A stretch of 64,000 nucleotides of DNA from DVEG01 sp964405435 (GCA_964405435.1 CAYOOD010000017.1:1-64000); one strand, 5' to 3'; positions 20,206-29,327 are shown, counted from the first letter of the stretch. Translations and numbers: made by a program. The notes: a model not told the origin generated them from the sequence alone.

Positions 20206-20676
20206 ATGATGCCTTTTGCGAAACTGCCTGGGATATTGATGCTTCGCTTCGGATTCGCCCTGATCTTGCCGCTGGCGCTGACGGGGGCGATCGCAAACCC
20301 CTCTTACCCGCAAAACTCGGGTGAGCCCGGTCGCTCTCTAACCCTGCGATCGGATATTCAAGAAGCCGATGCTAAAACGGGCATCGTCACCGCTCGCGGC
20401 AACGTGCAAATTGACTATCCAGCTCGACAGATTCAAGCCACTGCTGCCCAAGCACAGTATTTCAGCCGCGAACGCCGCATCGTTCTCAGTGGCGATGTCT
20501 ACGTCCTCCAAAAAGGCAACAGCCTCCGGGGCGAAACGATCACTTACCTGATTGACGAAGGGCGATTTATCGCACTTCCCAAAAACAACCGCCAAGTAGA
20601 ATCGATTTACCTCGTCCCCGAATCGCAGGTCGCACCTACAGGGGCGGCGGGGCAGCCGGGTAGGCCCGGGTTTTAA
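20206..20676 (+). CDS. lptA: LptA/OstA-like periplasmic LPS transport protein
   Basis: 156 residues. A signal peptide is visible at residues 1-32 (PGILMLRFGFALILPLALTGAIA). The mature part is a single OstA/LptA beta-jellyroll: DIQEADAKTGIVTARGNVQI, AQYFSRERRIVLSGDVYVLQ, NSLRGETITYLIDEGRF. LptA forms the periplasmic bridge that carries lipopolysaccharide from the inner membrane LptBFG complex to LptD. The start at 20206 (or the adjacent ATG at 20209) is preceded by GGAG at 20191-20194. lptB and an lptF/G-like permease follow on the same strand, which supports the assignment. A 390-nt gap before lptB suggests that it may have its own promoter. Confidence 0.88.
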   Translation: MMPFAKLPGILMLRFGFALILPLALTGAIANPSYPQNSGEPGRSLTLRSDIQEADAKTGIVTARGNVQIDYPARQIQATAAQAQYFSRERRIVLSGDVYVLQKGNSLRGETITYLIDEGRFIALPKNNRQVESIYLVPESQVAPTGAAGQPGRPGF

Positions 20677-21067
20677 TGCTGTGAAGCGCGATCGCCAGGG
20701 ATTCGCTATCGCTCCAAGGTTTTGAAATTTTAGATTCGAGATTTCACAGAAGGCGATTGACTGCGCTCGATCTTTATTCGTTAAGCGCTGCTCGTACTGA
20801 CGTGCTAATTTCATCCCGGCGTTTTCACCGCCAAATAAAAACGGGCCGTACCGAGGGAAAACCATCCCTGGTGTGAGGAAAACAGGGTTTTGAGCGAGAA
20901 TGCGTTTCGGGCGGATGAAGTTCATCAAATACGCGATCTGCTATGCTATGCGAACTGGTGCCAGCGAGAATGACTGAATCCCTATTAGGGACTGGAATAA
21001 AATGCACGGTATAAATCCGCTGTCTGAGAACGATCGCGGGGACTCATCGCTGACAGGAGTGGAAGGT
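20677..21067. other. Intergenic region between lptA-like gene and lptB
   Basis: About 390 nt with no supported gene. It probably carries the lptB promoter and leader. A longer reading of lptB from the ATG at 21002 would take up its last 66 nt. Confidence 0.4.
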
Positions 21068-21796
21068 GTGAAAATTTTGCTGGAAAATATTCACAGATCG
21101 TATGGCAAGCGCGTCATCGTCAATCGCGTCAACCTGTCGGTGGCGCAAGGAGAAATCGTGGGGCTGCTCGGACCTAACGGGGCTGGCAAAACCACGACGT
21201 TCTACATTACCACCGGCTTGATCAAACCAAACCAGGGCAAAGTGTGGCTTGACGAATTGGACATTACCGACCTGCCCATGCACAAGCGAGCGCGGTTGGG
21301 GATCGGATATCTCGCCCAAGAGGCGAGTATTTTTCGCCGCCTCACCGTTCGGGAGAATATTCTCTTGGTACTGGAGCAGACGGGGGTGCCGCGCCGACAA
21401 TGGCAGGGGCGTCTCGATTCCCTGCTGAGAGAGTTTCGCTTGGAAAAAGTGGCTTCAACTCCGGGGATTCAAGTGTCTGGAGGAGAGCGCCGCCGCACTG
21501 AACTGGCAAGAGCGCTAGCAGCCGGGGAAACTGGGCCAAAATTTTTGCTGTTGGACGAACCCTTTGCCGGGGTCGATCCGATCGCCGTCTCGGAAATCCA
21601 ACAGATTGTCAGGGGGCTGCGCGATCGCCGCATCGGCATCTTGATTACCGATCACAACGTCCGAGAAACCCTCGCCATTACCGATCGCGCCTATATCATG
21701 CGAGATGGCCAAATTCTCGCTTCCGGCAATGCCGAAGAACTCTACAATAACCCCTTAGTGCGGCAATACTACCTGGGTGAAAGCTTCCAGCGATAG
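21068..21796 (+). CDS. lptB: LPS export ABC transporter ATP-binding protein LptB
   Basis: 242 residues from GTG 21068 (VKILLENIHRSYGKR), chosen because family members begin at this point and AGGAG (21055-21059) lies 8 nt upstream; an in-frame ATG at 21002 would add 22 residues. Walker A is LGPNGAGKTTT, the Q loop is in YLAQEASIFRRLTVREN, the signature is VSGGERRRTELARAL, Walker B is FLLLDEPFAGVDP, and the switch His is in ITDHNVRET. Together these are the LptB pattern. It energises extraction of LPS from the inner membrane with LptF/G-type permeases. It lies between an lptA-like gene and an lptF/G-like gene on the same strand. Confidence 0.95.
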   Translation: MKILLENIHRSYGKRVIVNRVNLSVAQGEIVGLLGPNGAGKTTTFYITTGLIKPNQGKVWLDELDITDLPMHKRARLGIGYLAQEASIFRRLTVRENILLVLEQTGVPRRQWQGRLDSLLREFRLEKVASTPGIQVSGGERRRTELARALAAGETGPKFLLLDEPFAGVDPIAVSEIQQIVRGLRDRRIGILITDHNVRETLAITDRAYIMRDGQILASGNAEELYNNPLVRQYYLGESFQR

Positions 21797-21924
21797 CGCC
21801 GTCCGCGTGGAAAATTTAGATCCCCTCGCAATAACAAACTTTTTTATTTAAAATCCCCTTAAAATTATCAGCAATATCCGCAATTAAAACCGACTGTTCG
21901 CCACTCATTCCCCAATCCCCAACG

Positions 21925-23100
21925 ATGAGATTAACCCTGTCCAATTCTTCCCGTTCCGTTAGCTGGTTCGGACCGAGAATAGCGGTCATGGATCGCTACA
22001 TCATCACGGAACTCCTCCCCCCCTTCCTCTTCGGGGTAGGAACTTTTTCTTCCTTGGGGCTAGCGATTGGAACGATGTTTGACCTGGTGCGGAAAATCAC
22101 TGAATCTGGTCTGCCCGTGACGATCGCCCTGAAAATCATGGCCTTGAAGTTTCCCTATTTCGTCGTTCTCGCTTTCCCGATGTCGATGTTGCTGAGCACT
22201 TTGCTCACCTACAGCCGCCTATCAAGCGACAGCGAATCGATCGCCCTGCGCAGTTGCGGGGTCAGTATCTACCGCCTGATCCTGCCTGCCGTGGTGATGA
22301 GTTTCTTCGTCACCGGTCTGACTTTTTTCTTTAACGAACTTTTAGTACCTGCCGCCAACTACGAAGCGTCAATTACCCTCGATCGTGCCCTGAAAAAAGA
22401 AACTAAATCTTTTCAGGAAAAAAATATTATCTATCCAGAATTCGGGAAAGTCAAGCAGCCCAACGGCGAAAAAGTAGAGGTTTTGCTGCGCTTGTTTTAT
22501 GCCGAAGAGTTTGACGGTGAGCGCATGAAAGGATTGACGATTTTAGATCGATCGCGGACGAACATCAATCAAATTTTAGTTTCAGAATCGGCGACTTGGA
22601 ATATCGAAACCAATACCTGGAACTTCTTCAACGGCACCATTTATTTTGTGGCTCCCGACGGTTCCTATCGCAATATTGGCAAATTCAAGCAACAAGAAGT
22701 TGCCCTGCCCCGCACGCCGCTAGACCTGGCGAACAAAAAGCGGGACTACAATGAAATGAACATTGCCGAATCGCTGGAGTATCTGGACTTGCTGCGCCAG
22801 AGCGGCAAAGAGCAAAAAATTCGCAAACTCCTGATCCGCATTCAGCAAAAATTTTCGCTTCCCTTTGCGTGCGTCGCCTTTGGCTTGGTGGGGGCAGCTT
22901 TGGGCACCAAGCCGCAGCGTACCAGCAAGGCAACAGGGTTTGGGATTTGCGTCGTGCTGGTTTTTTCGTACTATGTGTTGATGTCGATTGGCGATGCCTT
23001 GGGGCTGAGCGGCATCCTGTCACCGGTGATGGCGGGCTGGCTGCCAACCCTCTGCGGCTTTGGCATGGGGGTGGTGGTGCTGGTGCGGGCGTCGCGATAG
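21925..23100 (+). CDS. LptF/LptG family LPS export permease
   Basis: 391 residues of the YjgP/YjgQ family. The N terminus has the typical MDRYIITELLPPFLFGVGTF helix from residue 22; the ATG at that residue is a plausible alternative start. Two more membrane helices follow near 60-120 (FPYFVVLAFPMSMLLSTLLTY). A periplasmic beta-jellyroll spans about 150-270, and three C-terminal helices follow (FACVAFGLVGAALGT, GICVVLVFSYYVLMSIGD, VMAGWLPTLCGFGMGVVVL). With LptB it forms the inner membrane extractor. Cyanobacteria often have a single such permease, so F versus G is not assigned. It starts 128 nt after lptB. Confidence 0.93.
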   Translation: MRLTLSNSSRSVSWFGPRIAVMDRYIITELLPPFLFGVGTFSSLGLAIGTMFDLVRKITESGLPVTIALKIMALKFPYFVVLAFPMSMLLSTLLTYSRLSSDSESIALRSCGVSIYRLILPAVVMSFFVTGLTFFFNELLVPAANYEASITLDRALKKETKSFQEKNIIYPEFGKVKQPNGEKVEVLLRLFYAEEFDGERMKGLTILDRSRTNINQILVSESATWNIETNTWNFFNGTIYFVAPDGSYRNIGKFKQQEVALPRTPLDLANKKRDYNEMNIAESLEYLDLLRQSGKEQKIRKLLIRIQQKFSLPFACVAFGLVGAALGTKPQRTSKATGFGICVVLVFSYYVLMSIGDALGLSGILSPVMAGWLPTLCGFGMGVVVLVRASR

Positions 23101-23357
23101 GAGAACTGCCGTCAAGGAGCGATCGCTCCGTTCCGGAAAAAATAGCTGTCTTCGCGCCCCCCAAACGCGGATTCGAGGCTAGCATGGAATCACAGTCAAC
23201 ATCGCTCAATGGCGACCTACCGCGCCAGAGCGATCGCCGGCTCCGCCAAACCGCCATCTCTCGGCATTACAGAAAGCACGCTACTGAGTAGCTCTAACCC
23301 GAGTAGACTGGCGGATAAAACCTCTCTGCCGTGCCAGCTCGACGCTGCACTTACCCT

Positions 23358-25010
23358 ATGTCACCGCACAACCATCTCCCTCACGCCCTCCGCAATATTA
23401 GAGCGAGAATGTGGCCCTTATTGCGCTTCCTGTTTTGGAGCTCGGCAGCGACTCTGGCGTTGGCGATGCTTTTCTTTTGGGATGAATGGATACAGCCAGA
23501 GCAGCCAGTCATTGGGGAAAAGGAAACTTTTAGAAGCGATCGTCCTGACAAAGCAGATGTCCTTTCCACCGAAGACAAGGCGAGAGCGGCTGATATCGAT
23601 CGCCTCTCAGTGCTGCTGCAAGATTTAAATCCTTCCGCTACGGCACCAGAACAGCCAGCCAAAGCACCAGAGAGCAAGGGTTTATTTGACGAAATGCTCT
23701 CGAAATCTGAGGCGAGTGCGGCGAAAACTCCATCGGGGGGTGACGCGATCGAGAACGCGATCGCAGAAAAAGACGCTCCAAACGCAGGCGAACAGCCTTT
23801 GCTACTGCCTCTAGATGACGGCAAGCCGCTGAATGTCAATTCCACCACCGGCGGGGATAAGTCGGATGGAGAGATCGCCGCTAGCCTGCCGTCGAGCTTG
23901 CCCTCATCTGGGCTGCCATCGAGCGCAGATATGTACAAGGCGATGACCGGTTTTGACTACCCCACTACCGCTAAATCAGAGACAACTGCCGCTGCCGCTG
24001 CCCTGGCGAACCCGCTGTCAGCGGCGATTCAAAGAAACCAAACCAATTCCCTCTCTTCCCTATCCGCCCAGAGCGAGTCTGTCACCAACCCGCTGGCTCA
24101 ATCCCCTCTTTCCCCAGTCGTTCCAGGGGTGATGCAGCCAACCTACCCCAGCGCCCTCTCTTGGCAAACACAAACTCCCGGGGCGACGAGCTTCTCCAAC
24201 CCCTACGCAGCGCCGCAGTTCGCGCCAACCTTGCCCGGACAAGTTTCGTCCACCAATAATGGCGGGCTATCGGGGACAACCAGTTTGACGCCCGGAACCG
24301 CAGGCAGTGCAAATCCCGCCGGAAATTCCTACTCCTATTTAACAGGAGGTCAGCCGGACGGGCTAGGTACAACTGCTGGTCAAGGAGCGTTGCCGAGTCA
24401 AATCGGCAGTTTCAGTAACAGCGGGGCGTCGATATATTATGGATCGAGTGATAGCACGAGCTTGAATCCGGCTGCTGCTTCTCCCTACGGGCGATCGCCC
24501 TATTCCGGAGCGAGCCAAGGCACGGGCTGGACTTCTGCACCGAACTACGGGCAATCGCCCTATTCCGGGACAGCTCCCGGCACGGGCTGGACTTCTGCAC
24601 CGCCGGTTTCGCCCTTGCAGCCGGCGACTCCGAGCAATTTCGGGCAATCCTCTTTACCCAGCTCGTATCCAGGCAGCAGTTTGAGTGTTCCCCAAGGAGT
24701 CTCGCCGCTCATCCCCGCCGGCACCAGTTCCTACGGGCAAGTCCCCACACCCGGCTTGAATCAAGGCAGCCGATCGAACAGTAGCGGAATGCCCCAAGTC
24801 ACCGTTCCCATCGTGCCCGCCAATTACGGGCAATCGGCTTTACCTGGTTTTAGTCAAGGAACCGGGGCGAATACCCCTGCAATTCCCTACAATTACGGAA
24901 ATACAAGCGTGCAACCCGTGCAGCCAACCCAGACGCCCAACTCCGTCCCCCGCCCCATTCCAGGGCGATACATTGGCGGCGGGCAAATCAATACTTTCTC
25001 AAATCCTTAA
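23358..25010 (+). CDS. Low-complexity membrane-anchored hypothetical protein
   Basis: About 550 residues from ATG 23358; GTG 23331 and ATG 23409 are alternatives. One hydrophobic helix near the N terminus (LLRFLFWSSAATLALAMLFF) is preceded by basic residues, so the rest is probably periplasmic. Residues 50-200 are acidic and Ala/Ser-rich. From about 220 on the sequence is Ser/Gly/Pro/Gln/Tyr-rich and without predicted fold, with degenerate repeats such as YGQSPYSGTAPGTGWTSAP and FGQSSLPSSYPGSSLS. No catalytic motif is visible. It follows lptF/G by about 260 nt on the same strand, and a link to envelope biogenesis is possible but unproven. I do not recognise a named family. Confidence 0.75.
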   Translation: MSPHNHLPHALRNIRARMWPLLRFLFWSSAATLALAMLFFWDEWIQPEQPVIGEKETFRSDRPDKADVLSTEDKARAADIDRLSVLLQDLNPSATAPEQPAKAPESKGLFDEMLSKSEASAAKTPSGGDAIENAIAEKDAPNAGEQPLLLPLDDGKPLNVNSTTGGDKSDGEIAASLPSSLPSSGLPSSADMYKAMTGFDYPTTAKSETTAAAAALANPLSAAIQRNQTNSLSSLSAQSESVTNPLAQSPLSPVVPGVMQPTYPSALSWQTQTPGATSFSNPYAAPQFAPTLPGQVSSTNNGGLSGTTSLTPGTAGSANPAGNSYSYLTGGQPDGLGTTAGQGALPSQIGSFSNSGASIYYGSSDSTSLNPAAASPYGRSPYSGASQGTGWTSAPNYGQSPYSGTAPGTGWTSAPPVSPLQPATPSNFGQSSLPSSYPGSSLSVPQGVSPLIPAGTSSYGQVPTPGLNQGSRSNSSGMPQVTVPIVPANYGQSALPGFSQGTGANTPAIPYNYGNTSVQPVQPTQTPNSVPRPIPGRYIGGGQINTFSNP

Positions 25011-25094
25011 AGGGGATGGGGCATTGGGAATGGGGCATCGGGCATAGAAACAACACCAATGCCCAATTTTCCATGCCCTATTCCCAATTCCCAA
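25011..25094. repeat. Convergent intergenic imperfect inverted repeat
   Basis: Between the convergent genes, GGGAATGGGGCATCGGGCAT and ATGCCCTATTCCC-type segments are roughly complementary. The motif recalls the GGGAATTGGGAA repeats common in filamentous cyanobacteria, and could act as a bidirectional terminator. Confidence 0.45.
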
Positions 25095-26525
25095 TTAGCC
25101 CTTCCCAAAGTGCTTGACGATCGCGTCGCCGAACTCAGAACACTTCAGCGGCGGCTCGACTGGCGGTTCCATCAACCGAGCTAAGTCGTAAGTCACCTCG
25201 CGATTAGAAATCGCCGCGCTAATGCCCTGCTTGATCAAGTCAGCAGCTTCCTGCCAGCCCATATACTCCAGCATCATCACGCCAGAGAGAATCAGCGAAC
25301 CCGGGTTGACGCGATCCAAACCCGCGTGCTTGGGTGCCGTGCCGTGCGTCGCTTCAAAAATGGCACAGTCGTCGCCAATATTGGCCCCAGGCCCCATGCC
25401 CAACCCGCCGACGATCGCCGCTGCCGCATCCGACAGGTAATCGCCGTTGAGGTTCATCGTCGCCAAGATGGAATACTCGCCCGGGCGAGTCTGGATTTGC
25501 TGGAAGATGCTGTCGGCAATCCGGTCATTCACCATCACTTTATCTTTCCACTGGCGATTGCCGTGGGTGTCCCAGATGGCATTGAGGACGCTTTCCACTT
25601 CTCGGCAAACGGCAGCTTTTTTGTCGTCGGTGAGGGAATCGTACCCGGGCTCGATTTTGCGAGCGTTATCTTCCAGAGAGATATCCGGGTTGCGCTCTTT
25701 ATTGCTGAGAATCCACGACTCCCGCTCCGTGACGCACTCCGCCCGAAACTCAGTGGTTGCCAGCTCGTAGCCCCAATCGCGGAAGGCTCCCTCGGTGTAC
25801 TTCATAATATTGCCCTTGTGAACCAGCGTCACCACCTGCTTGGCTTTGGGCAGGCGCAGGGCGTGCTTGATGGCGCGGCGCACCAACCGCTGGGAACCGC
25901 TTTTGCTGATCGGTTTGATGCCGATGCCGGAGTCGAGGCGAATTTGCTTCTTGCCGTGTTCTGGCGTTGCCGGGATGAGGTCGTTATTGAGCAGGTGGAT
26001 CAGCTTGTCGCAGATTTCCGTGCCTTGCCGCCACTCGATGCCGAGGTAAATATCTTCGGTATTTTCCCGATAGATAATCACATCCATTAGCTCTGGATTT
26101 TTGTGAGGCGAGGGCGTCCCCGGATAAAACTTGCAGGGGCGAACGCAGGCATAGAGGTCAAATATCTGGCGCAGGGCGACGTTGAGAGAGCGAATGCCGC
26201 CGCCGATGGGAGTGGTTAAGGGGCCTTTGATGGCCACGCCGTATTCTTTGATGGCTGTAAGGCTGTCTTCGGGAAGATATTGATAGGTGCCGTATTGTTC
26301 GCAGGCTTCGTCACCGACATAGATTTTGAACCAGCTAATTTTCCGCTTGCCACCGTAGGCGGTTTCCACGGCGGCGTCGATGACTTTCTGGGCAGCGGGC
26401 CACAAGTCAACCCCGGTGCCGTCCCCCCGGATGAAGGGGATGATGGGATTGTCAGGGACGATGGGTTCGCCGTTTTTAAAGGTGACGCGATCGCCGATTG
26501 CGGGGGGGCTAATCTTCTCGTACAT
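25095..26525 (-). CDS. icd: NADP-dependent isocitrate dehydrogenase
   Basis: 476 residues. It catalyses oxidative decarboxylation of isocitrate to 2-oxoglutarate, the carbon skeleton for ammonium assimilation and the signal read by NtcA and PII. The phosphate/substrate loop is IGGGIRSLNVALRQ, with arginines in ACVRPCKFYPG and YRENTEDIYLGIEW. A metal-binding Asp is in MNLNGDYLSD, and the cofactor segment is FEATHGTAPKHAG. The stretch between 255 and 325 (ESWILSNKERNPDISLED and following) is longer than in E. coli Icd (416 residues), as is usual for cyanobacterial enzymes. The ATG at 26525 gives the normal start MYEKISPP. It is monocistronic, convergent with the preceding gene. Confidence 0.98.
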   Translation of the reverse strand: MYEKISPPAIGDRVTFKNGEPIVPDNPIIPFIRGDGTGVDLWPAAQKVIDAAVETAYGGKRKISWFKIYVGDEACEQYGTYQYLPEDSLTAIKEYGVAIKGPLTTPIGGGIRSLNVALRQIFDLYACVRPCKFYPGTPSPHKNPELMDVIIYRENTEDIYLGIEWRQGTEICDKLIHLLNNDLIPATPEHGKKQIRLDSGIGIKPISKSGSQRLVRRAIKHALRLPKAKQVVTLVHKGNIMKYTEGAFRDWGYELATTEFRAECVTERESWILSNKERNPDISLEDNARKIEPGYDSLTDDKKAAVCREVESVLNAIWDTHGNRQWKDKVMVNDRIADSIFQQIQTRPGEYSILATMNLNGDYLSDAAAAIVGGLGMGPGANIGDDCAIFEATHGTAPKHAGLDRVNPGSLILSGVMMLEYMGWQEAADLIKQGISAAISNREVTYDLARLMEPPVEPPLKCSEFGDAIVKHFGKG

Positions 26526-26668
26526 ACCGCAGTTTGTTTTACTTCCAGATAGAAGCTACCAGCTTTTCCGGGAAGAATTGGCAGAATTAATCTTTTTTGC
26601 AGCTTTCAAGCAGCTTTCTGTTGAGTTTAGCCGCCGCGATCGTCCAATTGGCGCACTTCGGTACGACA

Positions 26669-26699
26669 ATTATATGCAATATATGCTCATTTGTGTAAA
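26669..26699 (-). promoter_or_regulatory. Candidate icd promoter
   Basis: Minus-strand TATAAT (26669-26674) with TTTACA (26694-26699) 19 bp upstream. The spacer is longer than ideal. A degenerate NtcA-like TAA-N8-TAC lies at 26695-26708, near the position expected of an activator, but one half-site is poor. This is a suggestion only. Confidence 0.35.
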
Positions 26700-26834
26700 A
26701 TGCTGTTATTTTCTTAACAAGTTCTCTGGGCAGGGTGCGATCGCGGCGATTGCCGGATAGTTTCGGTGCAGTTTTAGGAAAAGCCGGGATTGGGGGATGA
26801 AGGGATTTTTGGGAGATTCGGATTTCGGTATGCT

Positions 26835-27327
26835 TTATGGCTGCCTAGGTTGACAGGCTTCAGCAAGTTTCCCCAGAGAAATCTCTCGATTTTCAGATTG
26901 TACCGCCAGTTTAGATAACTTTCCAGTATTTTGCAGAAGTTCTTCCCAACCTGCCGGATTAATTTGCGCGAGCTGTTCTAGCCGCACGGAGCGATCGCCA
27001 AACACCCAATATTTCAGGCTGGGGATGAGATAGCGAACCAAAGCCATCCACTCGGCGCAATTGACAGCCAAGGGATTGCCTTGCATGAGGGCAATTTTTC
27101 CAGTATTTCCCAAGGCTGCGATCGCGTGAGCCGTCAGCAGCATCAACCTGTACTTGGGCATCTGCTACTGCTGCAGTTGCTTCTAAGGCAGCCACAGCGA
27201 CAGTTTCTCCCGCCTTGACTGCGGTTTCGGCTGCGGCTTTAGTCGCTTGCGAGGCAACATTGCCGATGCTTCCTCCCAGCTCGGCTGCTTTCTTGGTGAC
27301 GGATTCCCAAAAATTTTGCTGTGTCAT
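26835..27327 (-). pseudogene. Frameshifted small hypothetical gene
   Basis: The first about 60 codons from ATG 27327 read MTQQNFWESVTKKAAELGG and then an Ala-rich amphipathic helix (VASQATKAAAETAVKAG). Around 27140-27170 sensible sequence moves to another frame, which continues LTAHAIAALGNTGKIALMQG, LVRYLIPSLKYWVFGDRSV and LEQLAQINPAGWEELLQNTG to a stop at 26835. The total length leaves a remainder of 1 on division by 3, so a single-base indel restores one frame of about 163 residues. Neither half alone looks like a complete protein. It could be a real mutation, a sequencing error, or less likely programmed frameshifting. Function unknown. Confidence 0.65.
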
Positions 27328-27402
27328 AATTCACCCATACGTTAGGAGTAAAATTAGGCAAATTCTCTGGATTTAGTATTTGGAATACACGTTATATGGT
27401 AT

Positions 27403-27909
27403 TTATTGAGAAGGCTTTGCCGCCTGAGTAATTAAATCGATTAACTGTTCTCGCCCCCAAAGCGCCACCCCATTTGGGCGGGCGAGTTCGCGGGCACTAG
27501 CGGTAAATTGACTGTTGGTAATCACCAGCGCTTCCTGGGCTCCGTAGTATTTAATCGCGCCGACGGCTTCTTGAACGGCTGCGCTGCCGACTTTTCCACG
27601 ATATCGCTTTGCTTGAACGACTGTCTTGCGGTTATCTTTTGTTAAAATGAGGTCGGCTCCGAAGTCGTTTGATGGGGGAGTCGCTTTTACCTGGTAGCCG
27701 AGTCTCTTAAAACAAATAGAGAGAAACTCCTCAAATTCTTCTCCGCTCATGCTGTCAATTTGATAGACTAGCTGAGTCAGTTCTTTGTCCCCGACAATTA
27801 GATTGCCAAGAATTATATCTTTTAAAGTGGCTAGCAAGCTAGCTTCGATTGCTTTGACAGTTTCTTTGAGGAGAACTTTTCCAGCTTTTTTCAGAGCCCG
27901 CGAAAACAT
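27403..27909 (-). CDS. Mrr-type restriction endonuclease domain protein
   Basis: 168 residues from ATG 27909. Residues 1-45 are a basic amphipathic helix. Residues 50-165 form a PD-(D/E)xK nuclease domain of the Mrr/PF04471 type. Visible motifs are MSGEEFEEFLSICFKRLGY, the metal Asp in SNDFGADLIL, the QAK motif in TVVQAKRYRGKVG, AVQEAVGAIKYYGAQEAL and VITNSQFTASA. Mrr proteins cleave modified or foreign DNA, but many cyanobacterial members are single genes of unknown target. There is no methylase or specificity gene beside it, so a complete restriction system is not supported. It lies about 75 nt upstream of the frameshifted small gene. Confidence 0.88.
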   Translation of the reverse strand: MFSRALKKAGKVLLKETVKAIEASLLATLKDIILGNLIVGDKELTQLVYQIDSMSGEEFEEFLSICFKRLGYQVKATPPSNDFGADLILTKDNRKTVVQAKRYRGKVGSAAVQEAVGAIKYYGAQEALVITNSQFTASARELARPNGVALWGREQLIDLITQAAKPSQ

Positions 27910-28189
27910 AGGCAAATCTCAAGATACTTTATGGGGATTAATCGCTAGGCTTAATTTTTGGTTAGATAAGCGGAGCTGAAACTCTTATAACATGAACTTG
28001 GCTTGCAGTCTACCCCCTTCAGAGCGATTAATAGATATTTTTAATAAATTTTTACATAACGCGGTTGTTTGGCAAGAGATTTCTTGCTAAAGTAAATTGG
28101 CCGTACAGGAGCAGCAGCACAAATGCTGAAAAATAGAGGGGGAATTTGCGCCGAGCCGGTGCCGGCACAAATATTAGAGTGAATAGAGG

Positions 28190-28549
28190 GCGATCGCGTC
28201 TGGGCTCTCTGGGGTTGCAAAATTTTTGGGCGTCGCGGGCAAACCGGAATCAAGCCGCAGCAAGAGATATTTCCTCCCCGCAGAATTATACCAGAAAAAG
28301 AGACAGAAGTAATGCAACGCGCTTTCAAACTGGCTGGCAGCGTTGCCATCTTTTCCGAAGCGATCGCGATCGCACTTATCGAAGCACTCAAGCCCGATAT
28401 TTACGTCAAAGCGGGAAGCTGGAAAATAGAAACCCTGCCCGAAGCATCAGCGGTTCGAGCGTGAGGGGCGCGGCGAGTGAGTCAGCATCGAAATTCCCTC
28501 GGCTTCCCCCGCCATCATTAACCGCATTTTGAATGCCGCCCAATTGTAA
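28190..28549 (+). pseudogene. Decayed hldE-C/rfaE2-like nucleotidyltransferase
   Basis: From about 28264 to the TGA at 28464 one frame encodes RIIPEKETEVMQRAF, VAIFSEAIAIALIEALKPD, IYVKAGSWKIETLPEA and SAVRA. This matches the C-terminal half of the HldE C-domain / RfaE2 cytidylyltransferase-like family, where the usual patterns are RPIVPExxRAEV, ALIEALKPDIYVKGGDY and ETLPEAPAV. The family's last strand and helix reappear in another frame at 28481-28549 (VSIEIPSASPAIINRIL). The N-terminal part with the HxGH nucleotide site is not recognisable; upstream of 28264 only faint similarity remains, so the left boundary is approximate. The GGDY motif is degraded to AGSW. It is a genuine relic rather than a working enzyme of ADP-heptose synthesis. 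Confidence 0.72.
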
Positions 28550-28601
28550 GAGAATAGATCGGTGGCAGCTATTTTAAATTTCCCATTTCCCAATTGACTC
28601 G

Positions 28602-29327
28602 ATGACTCATTCAGCGCCAGACGCATCCCTCGATCTCGCCGCTCTCGGCTCCCAGTTAAGAACGGCTCCCGAAAAAACTCAATTGCAGGTACTCCAGAAG
28701 CTAGCAGATCCCAGCGAAGCGAGTTTGCAAGTCTTAATGGAATTTTTAAGCGATCGCCAAGCCGCCCCGCCGACGATCGCGGCGGCGAAAGCGTACCAAC
28801 TCCTTTACCAGTCGAACTCTCCTAAAGCGGCTGAATTCCTGAAAACCTACTTTCCCAGCGGCGTCGTCCCCCTGCGATCGCAGCGCGATATCGACTACGC
28901 GCCGCTGCAACAGCTCCTCGCCGCGCAGAATTTTCTCGAAGCCGATCGCCTGACTTTGCAAAAGCTTTGCGAAGTGGTAGGGCCAGAAGCGGTACAGAGA
29001 AAGTGGCTGTACTTCACCGAAGTAGACAACATCCCCGCGACGGACTTGCAGACGGTGGATACCTTGTGGGTGGTTCACTCCGAGGGCAAGTTCGGCTTTT
29101 CCGTACAGCGAGAAATCTGGCTGTCCCTCGGCCAGAACTGGGACAAGCTGTGGCCGAAGATTGGCTGGAAAAGCGGCAATAACTGGACGCGCTACCCGCA
29201 GGAGTTTACCTGGAACCTGACGGCACCGCGCGGGCACTTGCCTTTATCCAACCAATTGCGGGGGGTGCGGATGATGGAGAGGCTGCTCTCGCACCCCGCG
29301 TGGTCTGCTCCAGATCGCGATCGCTGA
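28602..29327 (+). CDS. gun4: Gun4 porphyrin-binding regulator of Mg-chelatase
   Basis: 241 residues, the length of Synechocystis Gun4. Residues 1-90 are the helical N-terminal domain (LAALGSQLRTAPEKTQLQVL, then HEAT-like helices). Residues about 105-235 are the GUN4 core: LLAAQNFLEADRLTLQKLCE, RKWLYFTEVDNIPATDLQTV, DTLWVVHSEGKFGFSVQREI, and the tail FTWNLTAPRGHLP. Gun4 binds protoporphyrin IX and Mg-protoporphyrin and stimulates the ChlH subunit of Mg-chelatase in chlorophyll synthesis. It acts in the cytosol and at membranes. Unlike the kinase-linked GUN4 domains at 38968-41730, this is the stand-alone form with its own N-terminal domain. The ATG at 28602 is taken as the start; no strong ribosome site is seen. 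Confidence 0.95.
   Translation: MTHSAPDASLDLAALGSQLRTAPEKTQLQVLQKLADPSEASLQVLMEFLSDRQAAPPTIAAAKAYQLLYQSNSPKAAEFLKTYFPSGVVPLRSQRDIDYAPLQQLLAAQNFLEADRLTLQKLCEVVGPEAVQRKWLYFTEVDNIPATDLQTVDTLWVVHSEGKFGFSVQREIWLSLGQNWDKLWPKIGWKSGNNWTRYPQEFTWNLTAPRGHLPLSNQLRGVRMMERLLSHPAWSAPDRDR

Noticed and set aside
25326..26090. 254-codon open frame on the plus strand
   Set aside because: Antisense to icd, which has all family motifs.
27403..27909. A complete restriction-modification system
   Set aside because: Only an Mrr-like nuclease is present; no methyltransferase or specificity gene lies nearby.
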